From NCBI GenBank assembly GCA_964590395.1, contig CAZPVT010000021.1, positions 10,612 to 74,611 of the forward strand: DNA of 64,000 bases, written 5' to 3'. The position numbers were made by a program, and so were the translations under genes. Of this stretch, positions 43,762 to 53,191 are shown one piece after another (position 1 is the stretch's first letter; each line of letters begins with the position of its first letter). The notes under the pieces were generated by a model. That model saw only the letters and a list, made by a program, of their open reading frames with translations. It ran no database searches and had not been told where the DNA came from. The stretch comes from JAOABP01 sp964590395 (lineage in GTDB: Bacteria > Hydrothermota > Tepidihabitantia > Tepidihabitantales > Tepidihabitantaceae).

Positions 43762-45135
43762 GTGCAGGAGCGTTTTCGGGAGCAATTGAGCTCGTTGGGC
43801 AGGGTTTTTGAACGTCTGCTTGTTTTGCAGGGTGAGCGTAAAATTTATCTGGTTGGTGGTGCGGTGCGGGATCTGCTGTTGAATAAGAGTCCGCAGGATT
43901 ATGATTTTGCGGTTTCCGGTTCGGGTATTGAGTTTGCCCGGGGGTTTGCCCGTGAGGTCAGGGGGAAACTGGTGGTGCTTTCTGAGGATGATGATGAGGC
44001 AAGGGTGGTCTACCGGAAAAGACTGATACTGGATTTTAACGGCCTGCGTGGGGGGGCAATTGAGCAGGACCTGGGACAGCGAGATTTTACAATCAACGCG
44101 ATGGCGGTGGAGGTGGGAAATTTTGATTTAATTGACCCTTTCGGCGGGCAAAGAGATCTTAAAAACAGGTTGATCAAACCGGTGGCGGATAACTCGCTTG
44201 ACCTTGATCCGTTGCGGCTTTTGCGGTCGTTCCGGTTCGGGCTGGAGATGGGTTTTTTAGTTGATGATGCGGTCCGGTTGCAGGGGAGGAGAGTTTCTCT
44301 GCAAAACACCGCACCGGAGCGGATCGGATATGAACTGCTGCGGATTCTGGAGGCGGTTAACGGGGTTTTGGTGCTGGTGGAGTTGCGGGAGTTGGGTAAA
44401 CTTCTGGAGATTTTGCCGGAAATCGCGCCACTTTCAGCAGATGAGGAGCTCTGGCAGCACACTCTGCGGACCTGCTATAAACTGGAGGAGATTTTACTTC
44501 ATCCCGGGTTTTTTGAGCGGTTTAAGCCAGAGTGGGATGCCTATTTTAACCGTATGCCTTACCGTCGGGCGCTATTGAAACTGGCGGCGCTGCTGCATGA
44601 TGTTGCTAAGCCCCACACCCGTTTTGTAAACGAGGCGGGTGAGACCCATTTTTATGGCCATGATGGGCTGGGAGCTCGTCTGGTGGTTAAGATCGGATAT
44701 GAGCGGTTGCGCCTTTCCCGTAATCAGGTCCGGGTTGTCCAGACGCTGGTCAAGGAGCATATGCGTCTGCATCTCTTGGCAACTGCACCGGAGTTGAGCG
44801 AGCGGGCAATCCGGAGGTTTTTTCGCGATTTAGGAGATGAGGCGTTCGGGTTGATGATTCTGTGTTATGCGGATGGCTGGGCAACTGCGGGCAGGACGGT
44901 TCATCTGGAGGCGACAATCACGCGGATGCTGGAGCAACGGCGGGCAGAACTGGCAGAGCAGAGGGTAAAGAGGCTGGTGACCGGTGATGATCTGATCGCG
45001 CTGGGGTTGAAGCCGGGTCCGGTTTTTCGGGTGATTCTGCAGGAGCTGGAGGATCTTCAGATTGAAGGCAAGATCACCACCAAGGAGGAGGGGATCGAGT
45101 ATCTGAAGTCCTACTTGAGTAACCTGGATAAATGA
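43762..45135 (+). CDS. cca: CCA-adding enzyme / poly(A) polymerase family tRNA nucleotidyltransferase with HD domain
   Basis: A 457-residue class II nucleotidyltransferase. The head domain has 'YLVGGAVRDLLLNKSPQDYDFAVSG' with the catalytic Asp pair, and 'RDFTINAMAVEV' follows. 'DPLRLLRSFRFGLEM' marks the RNA-binding neck. An HD domain is present ('LAALLHDVAKPHTRF'). It adds or repairs the CCA end of tRNAs. GTG 43762 is preferred over TTG 43759 because it falls at the predicted transcript start; no ribosome binding site exists. Overlaps the next gene by 4 bp. Confidence 0.9.
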   Translation: MQERFREQLSSLGRVFERLLVLQGERKIYLVGGAVRDLLLNKSPQDYDFAVSGSGIEFARGFAREVRGKLVVLSEDDDEARVVYRKRLILDFNGLRGGAIEQDLGQRDFTINAMAVEVGNFDLIDPFGGQRDLKNRLIKPVADNSLDLDPLRLLRSFRFGLEMGFLVDDAVRLQGRRVSLQNTAPERIGYELLRILEAVNGVLVLVELRELGKLLEILPEIAPLSADEELWQHTLRTCYKLEEILLHPGFFERFKPEWDAYFNRMPYRRALLKLAALLHDVAKPHTRFVNEAGETHFYGHDGLGARLVVKIGYERLRLSRNQVRVVQTLVKEHMRLHLLATAPELSERAIRRFFRDLGDEAFGLMILCYADGWATAGRTVHLEATITRMLEQRRAELAEQRVKRLVTGDDLIALGLKPGPVFRVILQELEDLQIEGKITTKEEGIEYLKSYLSNLDK

Positions 45136-48100
45136 GGCGGCGTTTTTTCTACTTTCTGGGCGGAATAGTTGCTATTCTGAGCGGTCTGGCTTTCGGCGGC
45201 GAGGTTGTTGAGACCCTTCTCTTCTCTGCTGATTTTCTGGAGATACGGGAAGGTGATTACGGAGGGATGGTGAGTTTTAAGGATGGGGAGTTGATAGGTG
45301 AGCCGGGTTTGCCTGCACTGCCCAGACTGGGTAGAAGTATTCCTTTACCAGCCGAGGCAGTTCCGGTTAGGGTCAGGGTGGTGAATGTTACTTTTGAGAC
45401 CCTGCCGGGCAGTTTCAAAGTTGCACCGGTTCAGCCCCCGGCAATTCTCTGTTTGCGTTCAGTGCCGGATCCGGTTGAGCCTGATTGGCTGGTTTATCAG
45501 CAGGAGCGGTTTTATCCTGAGTCACTCTGTATAATTGCAGGGCAGGGTGAATGGGGAGAGCGTTCGATGGTGGCTTTGCTTATTGCGCCGGTGCAGTATC
45601 TGCCCGCAAAAGGTCTTTTGCGCCGGGTAAAGGAGATGAGGGTGGCGGTTGAATATGAGCCGGGCTCTGGTTATATGCCACGGAGGCTCAGAGATGGAGA
45701 GGGTTTGAGTTATCTTGTGGTAACCGGTAGGGGGCTGGACACCGTTTTTAGTGACCTGTGCCGGTGGCGATGGCTGACCGGACTCAGTGCAGGGGTCAGG
45801 GATATTGACTGGATTTTAGCCCGTTATCCGGGCAGGGATGGTGCGGAGAGATTGCGCAATTATCTTAAAATCTGTGCCCGGGATTCAGGTCTTGAGTACC
45901 TTCTGTTGGGTGGTGATGTGGAGATAGTACCGGTGCGGAAGGCGTTTGCCTTTGCTTCTAATGCCGGGATTCATTTGCGCGAGGACTCTTTACCCTGTGA
46001 TCTGTATTATGCGGATCTGAATGGTGACTGGGATGAGAATCAGAATCAGGTTTTTGGGGAGGTGGCGGACCGCATAGATTTATATCCGGATATATATGTA
46101 GGCAGGACACCGGTTAAGGATGCAGGTGAAGCCCGGGCATTTATTAATAAAGTTATTTCCTATGAACAGCCCGGTGATGGCCGGTATCAGCACCGCGCGG
46201 TTTTTTCTGCTGCGGTCCTCTGGGATGAGCCTTATACTGATGGGGCGGTTGCCAAGGAGCGGATCCGTCTCCGCTGTCTGCCTGAGCATTTTGATGTGCG
46301 CACCCTTTATGAGTCCCGGACCAGGATAACAGTAGATACCGCACTGGTGATGCTTGATGCAGGGTTTGGTATCTTCAACCATTGCGGACACGGCTGGATT
46401 GATGCGCTGGCGTTGAGTCATAATGCCATTCTCCGTAACCGGGATGTGGACAGATTGAGCAATCTCAACTCGCCGGGTATCGGTTACTCAATTGGTTGCT
46501 GGACTGCGGCATTTGATTTTGATGCGATCGGTGAGCATTTTGTGCTTAATCCAGCGGGGGGTGGGGTGGCATTTATTGGTCACTCCTCTTACGGCTGGGG
46601 TGCGCCGGGTAATCCGGGGTTTGGTTATTCAGACCGGTTTGACGAGCGTTTCTTTTATGAGTTATTCAGATCACCGGATGGTCGGCTGGGTGAGATTTTT
46701 GCCCGGACAAAGAGCTATTTTATTCCTTTCAGCCAGGAGTCAAATGTCTATCGCTGGCATCAGTTCTGCCTTAATCTTTTAGGCGATCCGGCAATGCGGG
46801 TTTACACCGATACCCTGCGGACCCTTTCTGTTCTTAAACCGGGTAGTGTCGGGGTCGGTGCGGAGTTCACACGGATAACGGTGTTAAGCCGGGCTGGACC
46901 GGTGAGTAATGCAACGGTGAGTTTGAGTAGCGATACGGCTGTCTATTCAGCTCAGACCGGTACAGATGGTACCGCAGTTGTCAAGCATCCTCCAATGCCG
47001 CCGGGCAGGGTGGATCTGCTTGTTACCGCAGATAACCACTATCCGGTTTTTGACTCTTTAACTGTAACTCGCGGTCCCAGTATCAGTTTGACCGGGTTGA
47101 AGGTTGTGGATTCTATGGGCGATAACAACGGTTATGTCTCGGCTGGAGAGGAGTTTTTTCTCCGGTTGGAGTTTCAAAATACCGGCGCTGCGCCCTCAAC
47201 ACAACTGCGCTGGTACATTACGGTTGTTAATTCTCCTTACTTTGTTATTGACTCCAGTCCGGGTGAGTTGCCGGGGCTTAATCCGGGAGAGAGGGGTTCA
47301 GTTTGTTCTCCTCGGTGCCGGATAGTGGCTGATGCGCCCAACGGTGTGGTGGGGCTGTTTAAGGTGATCATCACCGACCAGTTTCAGACGGTGTGGCAGA
47401 TTCCTTTTGTCCTTCAGGTGGCGATGCCCGAAGTTAAGGTTGCCGGTTACATTTTAGAGCCCAGGGGGGAGACTACCGGGGTCTGGATTAAGGTGGTCAA
47501 TCTGGGTTTGGCACCAGCAACAAGTCCTACCGGCACACTTTTTAAGCCGGATCCGGCTCAGCCGATTAAATTGATTACACCCGGTCTTATCTTCCCTCCG
47601 ATTCCGGCAGGAGAGACAGCCTGGTCGTTGACACCGGTGAGGGTGATCACTCGCTTACCTGTTGTCCGGATAGGGGTAAACATCGTTGCAGATGGATATC
47701 GGTTCAGTGATACCCTTTGTCTTTCGTTGCTACCAGCAGGTTTAAGCGCGAATTTTGATGATGGTTATGAGGGCTGGAGTTTTACCGGGACAGGTATTAA
47801 CTGGAGTCTTTCTTCCCGAAGGAGTTCTTCTTTGCCTTACTCGCTTTATACCGGTGATGAGGCAGGTAACTATCCGGATAACTGTACCTGCTATGCGGTT
47901 TCCCCCTGGTTTCTACTGCCCAACTCCGCCCGCCTCAGTTTTTACCGCTGGTATTCGGTGCCCACCTATGGTGCGGACGGACTTTATGTGATCATCCAGA
48001 CTGTAGAGGGAGAGGATACCCTGGACTTCATCGGTGCGGGTGGTGCGCTGGGACAGGGGCAGGGTTTGATTGTGTCTGACTGGTTATGCCAGTCCTATGA

Positions 48101-48530
48101 CCTCAAGGATTATTCTGCAGGTGATTCTGCCCGTCTGGTGTTTGTGTTTGTTGCTGACGGGGACAATTCATCCGGTGAGGGGTTTTACCTTGACGATATC
48201 AATGTTCAGTCTGCTGAATCGTTGTCTCGGCCGGTGCCGGATCGAAGTCAAATAGTTAATCTTTTTCCTAATCCGTTTTCAGGTAGCACTACCATTATGT
48301 TTTCAACATTGGGAGCGGAGCCAGTTCGCCTGGCAATTTTTGACCTGACGGGCAGGAGACTGCGCACTCTGTTTGAAGGCAGGGTTAACCCGAGTTACCA
48401 TTCGGTTTTCTGGGATGGCACCGATGAGCGGCGCCGGCGTTTGCCTGCGGGGGTCTATTTTCTTAAACTGGATAGAGGTGAATTTTTAACTACCGAATGC
48501 TGTTTTAAGATAATTAAACTGGCAGAATGA
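45132..48530 (+). CDS. C25 (gingipain-like) secreted cysteine protease with sorting tail
   Basis: An 1132-residue exported protein. Residues 1-23 are a signal peptide, followed by a propeptide-like region with 'GEPGLPALPRLGRSIPLP' near 55. The peptidase C25 domain spans about 195-560, with catalytic His in 'IFNHCGHGWIDAL' (about 416) and Cys in 'YSIGCWTAAFDF' (about 455). Several Ig-like domains follow. The C-terminus 'NLFPNPFSGSTTIMFS...FDLTGRRLRTLFEG...LPAGVYFLKL' is a FlgD-like/type A sorting tail. C25 enzymes degrade proteins or process surface proteins. Its gene is embedded between cca and a radical SAM gene with 4-bp overlaps. Confidence 0.9.
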   Translation: MRRRFFYFLGGIVAILSGLAFGGEVVETLLFSADFLEIREGDYGGMVSFKDGELIGEPGLPALPRLGRSIPLPAEAVPVRVRVVNVTFETLPGSFKVAPVQPPAILCLRSVPDPVEPDWLVYQQERFYPESLCIIAGQGEWGERSMVALLIAPVQYLPAKGLLRRVKEMRVAVEYEPGSGYMPRRLRDGEGLSYLVVTGRGLDTVFSDLCRWRWLTGLSAGVRDIDWILARYPGRDGAERLRNYLKICARDSGLEYLLLGGDVEIVPVRKAFAFASNAGIHLREDSLPCDLYYADLNGDWDENQNQVFGEVADRIDLYPDIYVGRTPVKDAGEARAFINKVISYEQPGDGRYQHRAVFSAAVLWDEPYTDGAVAKERIRLRCLPEHFDVRTLYESRTRITVDTALVMLDAGFGIFNHCGHGWIDALALSHNAILRNRDVDRLSNLNSPGIGYSIGCWTAAFDFDAIGEHFVLNPAGGGVAFIGHSSYGWGAPGNPGFGYSDRFDERFFYELFRSPDGRLGEIFARTKSYFIPFSQESNVYRWHQFCLNLLGDPAMRVYTDTLRTLSVLKPGSVGVGAEFTRITVLSRAGPVSNATVSLSSDTAVYSAQTGTDGTAVVKHPPMPPGRVDLLVTADNHYPVFDSLTVTRGPSISLTGLKVVDSMGDNNGYVSAGEEFFLRLEFQNTGAAPSTQLRWYITVVNSPYFVIDSSPGELPGLNPGERGSVCSPRCRIVADAPNGVVGLFKVIITDQFQTVWQIPFVLQVAMPEVKVAGYILEPRGETTGVWIKVVNLGLAPATSPTGTLFKPDPAQPIKLITPGLIFPPIPAGETAWSLTPVRVITRLPVVRIGVNIVADGYRFSDTLCLSLLPAGLSANFDDGYEGWSFTGTGINWSLSSRRSSSLPYSLYTGDEAGNYPDNCTCYAVSPWFLLPNSARLSFYRWYSVPTYGADGLYVIIQTVEGEDTLDFIGAGGALGQGQGLIVSDWLCQSYDLKDYSAGDSARLVFVFVADGDNSSGEGFYLDDINVQSAESLSRPVPDRSQIVNLFPNPFSGSTTIMFSTLGAEPVRLAIFDLTGRRLRTLFEGRVNPSYHSVFWDGTDERRRRLPAGVYFLKLDRGEFLTTECCFKIIKLAE

Positions 48531-49477
48531 AAAAGGAGAGTTTGGTTTACGGGCCGGTTTTGTCCCGGCGTCTGGGTAGGTCATTGGGAATAAATCTCAC
48601 TCCCCATAAGACCTGTTCATTTGACTGCTGTTACTGCCAGTGTGGTAGAACTACGGTCCGGACCGTGCGCCGGGGTTCTTATGTGCAGATTGCGGGTCTG
48701 CTTGAACAGGTGCGGGAGGCAACTGCAAAGTTTGAGGTTGATTATTTGACCCTTTCCGGAAGCGGTGAACCAACACTGAATCGGGATATAGGTAAAATTA
48801 TCCGCAGGTTAAAGGAGGAGTTTCGAATCCCGGTTGCGGTGATTACCAATGCAACCCTTTTGTCCAATCCAGAGATTCGGCGCGCCCTCTACGCTGCGGA
48901 TCTGGTTGTCCCCACCCTATCAGCAGCCGATGAAAAGGTATTCCGGCGCCTGCACCGACCCTGTCCTGGGGTCCGCCTCGCCGCGGTTATTTACGGCTTG
49001 AAGGTTTTTCGGCGTTATTTTTCCGGAAAGATCTATCTGGAGATAATGTTGGTAAAGGATGTTAATGATGCACCGGAGCACTTAATGAAACTCCGCCGGC
49101 TTGTCTGGGAGATAAAGCCGGATCTGGTACATCTTAATACCGTGGTTCGTCCTCCGGCAGATAAATCTGCCCGGCCGCTGTCTGATGATGAGCTGAATCA
49201 AGTCCGTATGCTTTTTGGCGGCGATGCCCAGATTGCCATCTCTTCGGTCGATTTCAGGTCGAGCCGAGTACACACGGCAACCGCTCAGGCGGTTTTACAG
49301 GTGATTCGTAGTCGTCCGGTAACAGCCGCGGAGTTATCTGTTGCCCTGGGGGTTAGCCAATCTGTCCTGCGCCGCATACTGAGCGAACTGGAAAGAAATG
49401 GTTCGGTTAAAAAGATGAACTACCGCGGCGCGGTATTCTATGAACCCAACAGCTGGTTGGCTGAGGGTGAGATTTAA
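48527..49477 (+). CDS. Radical SAM protein, COG0731 type, with C-terminal helix-turn-helix
   Basis: A 316-residue protein. The Fe4S4-binding CxxxCxxC motif is in 'PHKTCSFDCCYCQCG' near residue 30, and 'LTLSGSGEPTLNRDIGKI' follows. The style is COG0731, related to tRNA wybutosine-type radical SAM enzymes; the bacterial members are not well characterised. Residues about 250-300 form a winged helix-like end ('TAAELSVALGVSQSVLRRILSELERNGSV'), which is seen in many of these proteins. It overlaps the C25 protease gene by 4 bp. Confidence 0.85.
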   Translation: MKKESLVYGPVLSRRLGRSLGINLTPHKTCSFDCCYCQCGRTTVRTVRRGSYVQIAGLLEQVREATAKFEVDYLTLSGSGEPTLNRDIGKIIRRLKEEFRIPVAVITNATLLSNPEIRRALYAADLVVPTLSAADEKVFRRLHRPCPGVRLAAVIYGLKVFRRYFSGKIYLEIMLVKDVNDAPEHLMKLRRLVWEIKPDLVHLNTVVRPPADKSARPLSDDELNQVRMLFGGDAQIAISSVDFRSSRVHTATAQAVLQVIRSRPVTAAELSVALGVSQSVLRRILSELERNGSVKKMNYRGAVFYEPNSWLAEGEI

Positions 49478-49525
49478 TATGTCAACCATCGGGGGGGCGG
49501 GCGCAACCCAATTGCTTCCGCAGGC

Positions 49526-49554
49526 TTGACTCTCGTTTTGACCGTTCTTATAAT
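49526..49554 (+). promoter_or_regulatory. smpB promoter, leaderless layout
   Basis: TTGACT (49526-49531), 17-nt spacer, TATAAT (49549-49554). The seventh base after the -10 is the G of GTG 49561; the ATG at 49558 would lie upstream of the predicted transcript start. Confidence 0.8.
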
Positions 49555-49560
49555 AGAATG

Positions 49561-50004
49561 GTGAAGGTAGTTGCCACAAACCGGAAGGCGCTACGGGATT
49601 ATACCGTTTACGAGAAAATTGAGGCCGGGATTGCCCTTGCGGGAACCGAGGTGAAATCACTGCGGGAAGGGGGCGCCGCATTAAATGGCGGTTATGCGGT
49701 GGTGGAGGATGGGGAGGTCTATCTTTATGATGTTAATATCGCGCCGTATCGTCAGGGTAATATCTTTAACCGTGATCCCAGACGGCGCCGAAAACTTTTG
49801 TTCCACAAGGATGAGATCAAACGGCTGTTTGGCAAAACCACACTGCGCGGTTTCACCCTGATTCCGCTACGGCTGTATTTCAATGAGCGGGGAATCGCCA
49901 AAGTGGAGCTAGCACTATGTAAAGGTAAGAAGGCAATTGACCGGCGCGAGGAGTTGAAGCGTCGAGAAATGGAGCGGGACGAAAGACAATGGCGTTCAGG
50001 ATAG
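49561..50004 (+). CDS. smpB: SsrA-binding protein SmpB
   Basis: A 147-residue protein (GTG start; ATG 49558 would add one residue). 'VVATNRKALRDYTVYEKIEAGIALAGTEVKSLREG' is the SmpB signature, and the C-terminal tail is the basic 'KGKKAIDRREELKRREMERDE'. SmpB carries tmRNA to stalled ribosomes. No ssrA gene is beside it. Followed by an amidase gene with a 16-bp overlap. Confidence 0.96.
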   Translation: MKVVATNRKALRDYTVYEKIEAGIALAGTEVKSLREGGAALNGGYAVVEDGEVYLYDVNIAPYRQGNIFNRDPRRRRKLLFHKDEIKRLFGKTTLRGFTLIPLRLYFNERGIAKVELALCKGKKAIDRREELKRREMERDERQWRSG

Positions 50005-51413
50005 CACCGGTAATAAAGGGAGACCGTCTTGTCGTGCTGCTCCTTTGGTTTTGTTGGACGGCACCGGTTGTGGCTGGTACCAAGGTCGTCAATGGTATTG
50101 AGTATGTGCCGCTGAGTGTGGTGGTCAGCCAGTTGGGTGGCAAGTGCTGGTATATTTCTGCTGACGCCGGGAGCGGTCGGTTCATTACGGTGATTCCGAG
50201 GGCGGACTCGCTCGGCTCCGAATACACCTTTCTGCCAGACAGTAATCAGGTCATCCACAACGGTAGAAAGATGAGGTTACCTCTGCCGACGATCTGGGAA
50301 GGAAGTTCGGCGCCCCAGCTGTATCTACCCACCGTGGTTGCCGCAGCGATTTTTCCGGAACTGGATGTACCGGTCCTCAATACCCTCGAGACTGACCGGG
50401 CAAAGGATACGCTGGTCGTCCGCCTACTCCTCAATCCGTTTCAGAAGAAATCCGGTCCCCTCCTCTATCATCGGGAAAAGGTGTCTGCGCTGGAATTCCG
50501 GCTGACCATCGGTTGCCGGATTGATTCGGGCTTTGTTCAACAACTGCAACTGCTCGCCTTAACCGGCACTCATACTCCACTTAATGGGATAAAACTTGAC
50601 CCGAGTACGCCGAGCACCAGATTAGTCTGGTCATTTCGCCAGCCGATGGCAGAAACGGTCATCCCCCTGAGCAACGGACTGGAGGTACGGATTTTTCCCC
50701 AAGCACGGCGGCGGGTAACCAAAATTCTGCTCGATCCCGGACATGGGGGCAAAGACCCTGGGGCATTAGGAAGACGGGGAACCAAGGAGAAAGAGATTGT
50801 CCTGGACATTACCCAGCGAGTTAAATCCCGGCTTTTTAAAAAGGGTTTTGAAATTTATATCACGCGGGAGCGAGACGATTATGTCTCCCTGGCAGAAAGG
50901 GCAGAGCAGGCGGTAAAAAGTGGCGCGCAGATATTTGTGAGCATTCATGCCAACTGGGCGGAGAATCGGACGGCGCGGGGAATCGAAACTTATTTCTTAT
51001 CCGAAGCGAAGACCGATTGGGAGCGGGCGGTGGCAACCCGGGAAAATGCGGTTTTTGAGCGGGAAATTGCTAACCCGCTGCTGAAGAAAGATGACAGACT
51101 TAGCCTGATCCTTGCGGACCTCGCCCAGAATGAGTTCCTCTTTGAATCCAGCGAACTGGCGGCGAAAATTCAGGGGGCGGCGATAGGTTTTGTCCACGCC
51201 AATGACCGTGGGGTGCGCCAGGCAAATTTCTATGTTCTGCGCAATATCTTTATGCCCGCGGTGCTGGTGGAGTGTGGCTATTTGAGCAACAAAAGTGAGG
51301 AGCAACTCCTGCGCAAACCAGAATACCGGGCAAAAGTCGCCCAGGCGATTGCGGATGGCATCGCGGATTTCGCCGCCGAATACGAAAAACGTCTCAATGG
51401 CGAACGGAAATAG
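49989..51413 (+). CDS. N-acetylmuramoyl-L-alanine amidase (Amidase_3)
   Basis: A 474-residue exported enzyme. Residues 8-28 form a signal peptide. Residues 35-225 are two small N-terminal domains of the copper-amine-oxidase-like/AMIN type ('VVNGIEYVPLSVVVSQLGGK'). The catalytic domain starts near 235: 'ILLDPGHGGKDPGALG' (Zn His), 'KEKEIVLDITQRV' (Zn Glu), 'IFVSIHANWAENRTARG' (Zn His), and 'VLVECGYLSNKSEE' with the catalytic Glu. It cleaves the amide between muramic acid and stem peptide during cell separation. Overlaps smpB by 16 bp. Confidence 0.93.
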   Translation: MAFRIAPVIKGDRLVVLLLWFCWTAPVVAGTKVVNGIEYVPLSVVVSQLGGKCWYISADAGSGRFITVIPRADSLGSEYTFLPDSNQVIHNGRKMRLPLPTIWEGSSAPQLYLPTVVAAAIFPELDVPVLNTLETDRAKDTLVVRLLLNPFQKKSGPLLYHREKVSALEFRLTIGCRIDSGFVQQLQLLALTGTHTPLNGIKLDPSTPSTRLVWSFRQPMAETVIPLSNGLEVRIFPQARRRVTKILLDPGHGGKDPGALGRRGTKEKEIVLDITQRVKSRLFKKGFEIYITRERDDYVSLAERAEQAVKSGAQIFVSIHANWAENRTARGIETYFLSEAKTDWERAVATRENAVFEREIANPLLKKDDRLSLILADLAQNEFLFESSELAAKIQGAAIGFVHANDRGVRQANFYVLRNIFMPAVLVECGYLSNKSEEQLLRKPEYRAKVAQAIADGIADFAAEYEKRLNGERK

Positions 51414-51415
51414 GT

Positions 51416-52417
51416 ATGCCATCGGCAACTGTTAATATCAAGCGGTTTCACCGTATTGCCTCACAGCGGCTTTTTGGGAAAAGACTGGATGTCTATCTGG
51501 TGCTGTCCGGTCTGGGGGTTTCGCGCAGCCGGGCAGCACAGCTGATTAACGTCGGCAAGGTGCGGGTCAATGGCGAAACAGTAAAACCCAGTTATCGGGT
51601 AAAGCCCGGTGATGAAATTTGCGCCGAATTTGAGCCGGAACCGGAGCGGACAATTGAACCCCAACCGATGATATTGAACATCGTCTATGAGGATGAGGAT
51701 GTTGTTGTCATTGACAAGCCGGGAGGGGTGGTGGTGCATCCAGCGCGGGGTAACCGTTCTGGCACACTGGTGCAGGGAGTGCTTTATCATTGCCAGCTTC
51801 TTCCTATACGCGCGGACTCGCCGTTACGGCCCGGTGTTGTCCATCGGCTGGACAAGGATACCACCGGATTACTGGTGTTTGCCAAAACCGATACCGCGCT
51901 GCGCCACTTGGGTGCCCAGATTGAGCAACGCACGGTTCTACGCGAGTACCTGGCATTTGCTTGGGGTGATTTTGAACTACCCTCGGGCACCATTGATGCG
52001 CCGATTGGCCGGCATACGATCGACCGGCAGCGGATGGCGGTTACGCCCTTTGCCGCGCGCCTCGCAGTAACCAACTTTGAGGTACTCCGGCGGTATGCGA
52101 TTTGTACCTATCTCCGGCTCCGGCTGAAAACGGGTAGAACTCATCAAATACGGGTGCATCTCCAGCATATCGGTCATCCAGTGGTCGGTGATCCGGACTA
52201 CGGTGGTCGCAGTTGGCAGTGTATTACTCAGCGTGACCAGATACCAATTTTAAAAGAGATCCTTTCTCGCGTCAAACGCCAAGCGCTCCATGCCGCCCGC
52301 CTCGGATTTGTCCATCCCCGAACCAAAAAGTTCCTTGAGTTTAACTCGCCTCTGCCCCCGGATTTGGAAGGCCTGCTGGTGTATCTGGAAGAACTGCGTC
52401 AGCAAAGGGTGTTGTGA
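51416..52417 (+). CDS. rluD: RluD-type pseudouridine synthase
   Basis: A 333-residue enzyme. An S4 RNA-binding domain at about residues 20-75 ('KRLDVYLVLSGLGVSRSRAAQLIN') precedes the catalytic domain with 'VVHRLDKDTTGLLVFAKTD' (catalytic Asp) and 'RLKTGRTHQIRVHLQHIGHPVVGDPDYGG'. RluD makes pseudouridines in helix 69 of 23S rRNA; RluC-like specificity cannot be excluded. It lies 2 bp after the amidase gene. Confidence 0.9.
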   Translation: MPSATVNIKRFHRIASQRLFGKRLDVYLVLSGLGVSRSRAAQLINVGKVRVNGETVKPSYRVKPGDEICAEFEPEPERTIEPQPMILNIVYEDEDVVVIDKPGGVVVHPARGNRSGTLVQGVLYHCQLLPIRADSPLRPGVVHRLDKDTTGLLVFAKTDTALRHLGAQIEQRTVLREYLAFAWGDFELPSGTIDAPIGRHTIDRQRMAVTPFAARLAVTNFEVLRRYAICTYLRLRLKTGRTHQIRVHLQHIGHPVVGDPDYGGRSWQCITQRDQIPILKEILSRVKRQALHAARLGFVHPRTKKFLEFNSPLPPDLEGLLVYLEELRQQRVL

Positions 52418-52427
52418 ATTGAACGTT

Positions 52428-53186
52428 ATGGTTTACAGTTGGTTTCGGTGGTTATCGGTGGTCATTATGGTTGTTTCGTGTCGGTCAATACCCAAGAACC
52501 TGCCCGAGTTAACGCCGCCGGACTGGCAGGATGGTGAAATCGCGGTCTATAATGTGATGCGCAACGACACGGTCTTATTCCGGCGCGTGGTCACCTTAGA
52601 CTATGACGAAGAGGCAGGAGAGCCGACTTTAGTGTTTACCAACACGGTTCAGTCGGAATCAGCACCGTTTTACTTCTTTGATTCCACTACTTTTGCCCTG
52701 GCTCGTTTTACCTTGAAACCGCTCTGGCTTACCCGCACCGTGGCTACGGAGATTTCGGTTTCAGAAGTCGAGGCAGAGTTTGAGTCCCAGCGGGTTCACT
52801 TACGCAAACAGACCATTGACGGTGAAACCGAAATGAGTATCAAGGCTCACCGGAACACCCTGGCGATTGAAATGGTGCCGATGTTTTGCCGTGCGATTCC
52901 GCTCGAGCCGGCACTGAGTTTTGTTGTCCAGGCGGCTGTCCCGCTGGAGATGCGCGACATTTTGGTCCGGGTCAAGGTGCTGGGGACAAAGTCGATCGCA
53001 ACACCGCTCGGCGAGATTCTCTGTCGCGAGGTGGAGGCGGTTGCGCCGGGGAGGAATTTGCGTTTTGCCTATGAGCTGGCTGAACCGCACCGGCTGATTG
53101 CCATCCGTGACTTTGAAAACGCTACTGAGACCATACTTACCGAGTTCTATGTCAATCCTACTTCGTTTCCACTACCCGAGGAGTAG
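52428..53186 (+). CDS. Lipoprotein of unknown function
   Basis: A 252-residue protein. ATG 52428 is chosen because the longer frame overlaps rluD; TTG 52419 is possible. The N-terminus 'WLSVVIMVVSCRSIPKN' has a lipobox with Cys about residue 18. The rest is beta-rich ('GEIAVYNVMRNDTVLFRRVVTLDYD', 'TPLGEILCREVEAVAPG') and resembles DUF3108-like outer-membrane-associated proteins. Probably the last gene of the smpB operon; its stop lies 5 bp from the converging glmS stop. Confidence 0.7.
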   Translation: MVYSWFRWLSVVIMVVSCRSIPKNLPELTPPDWQDGEIAVYNVMRNDTVLFRRVVTLDYDEEAGEPTLVFTNTVQSESAPFYFFDSTTFALARFTLKPLWLTRTVATEISVSEVEAEFESQRVHLRKQTIDGETEMSIKAHRNTLAIEMVPMFCRAIPLEPALSFVVQAAVPLEMRDILVRVKVLGTKSIATPLGEILCREVEAVAPGRNLRFAYELAEPHRLIAIRDFENATETILTEFYVNPTSFPLPEE

Positions 53187-53191
53187 ATGGG

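Noticed and set aside
49478..49557. Possible tmRNA (ssrA) next to smpB
   Set aside because: Only 80 bp are free and these hold the smpB promoter; no tRNA-like ends were found.
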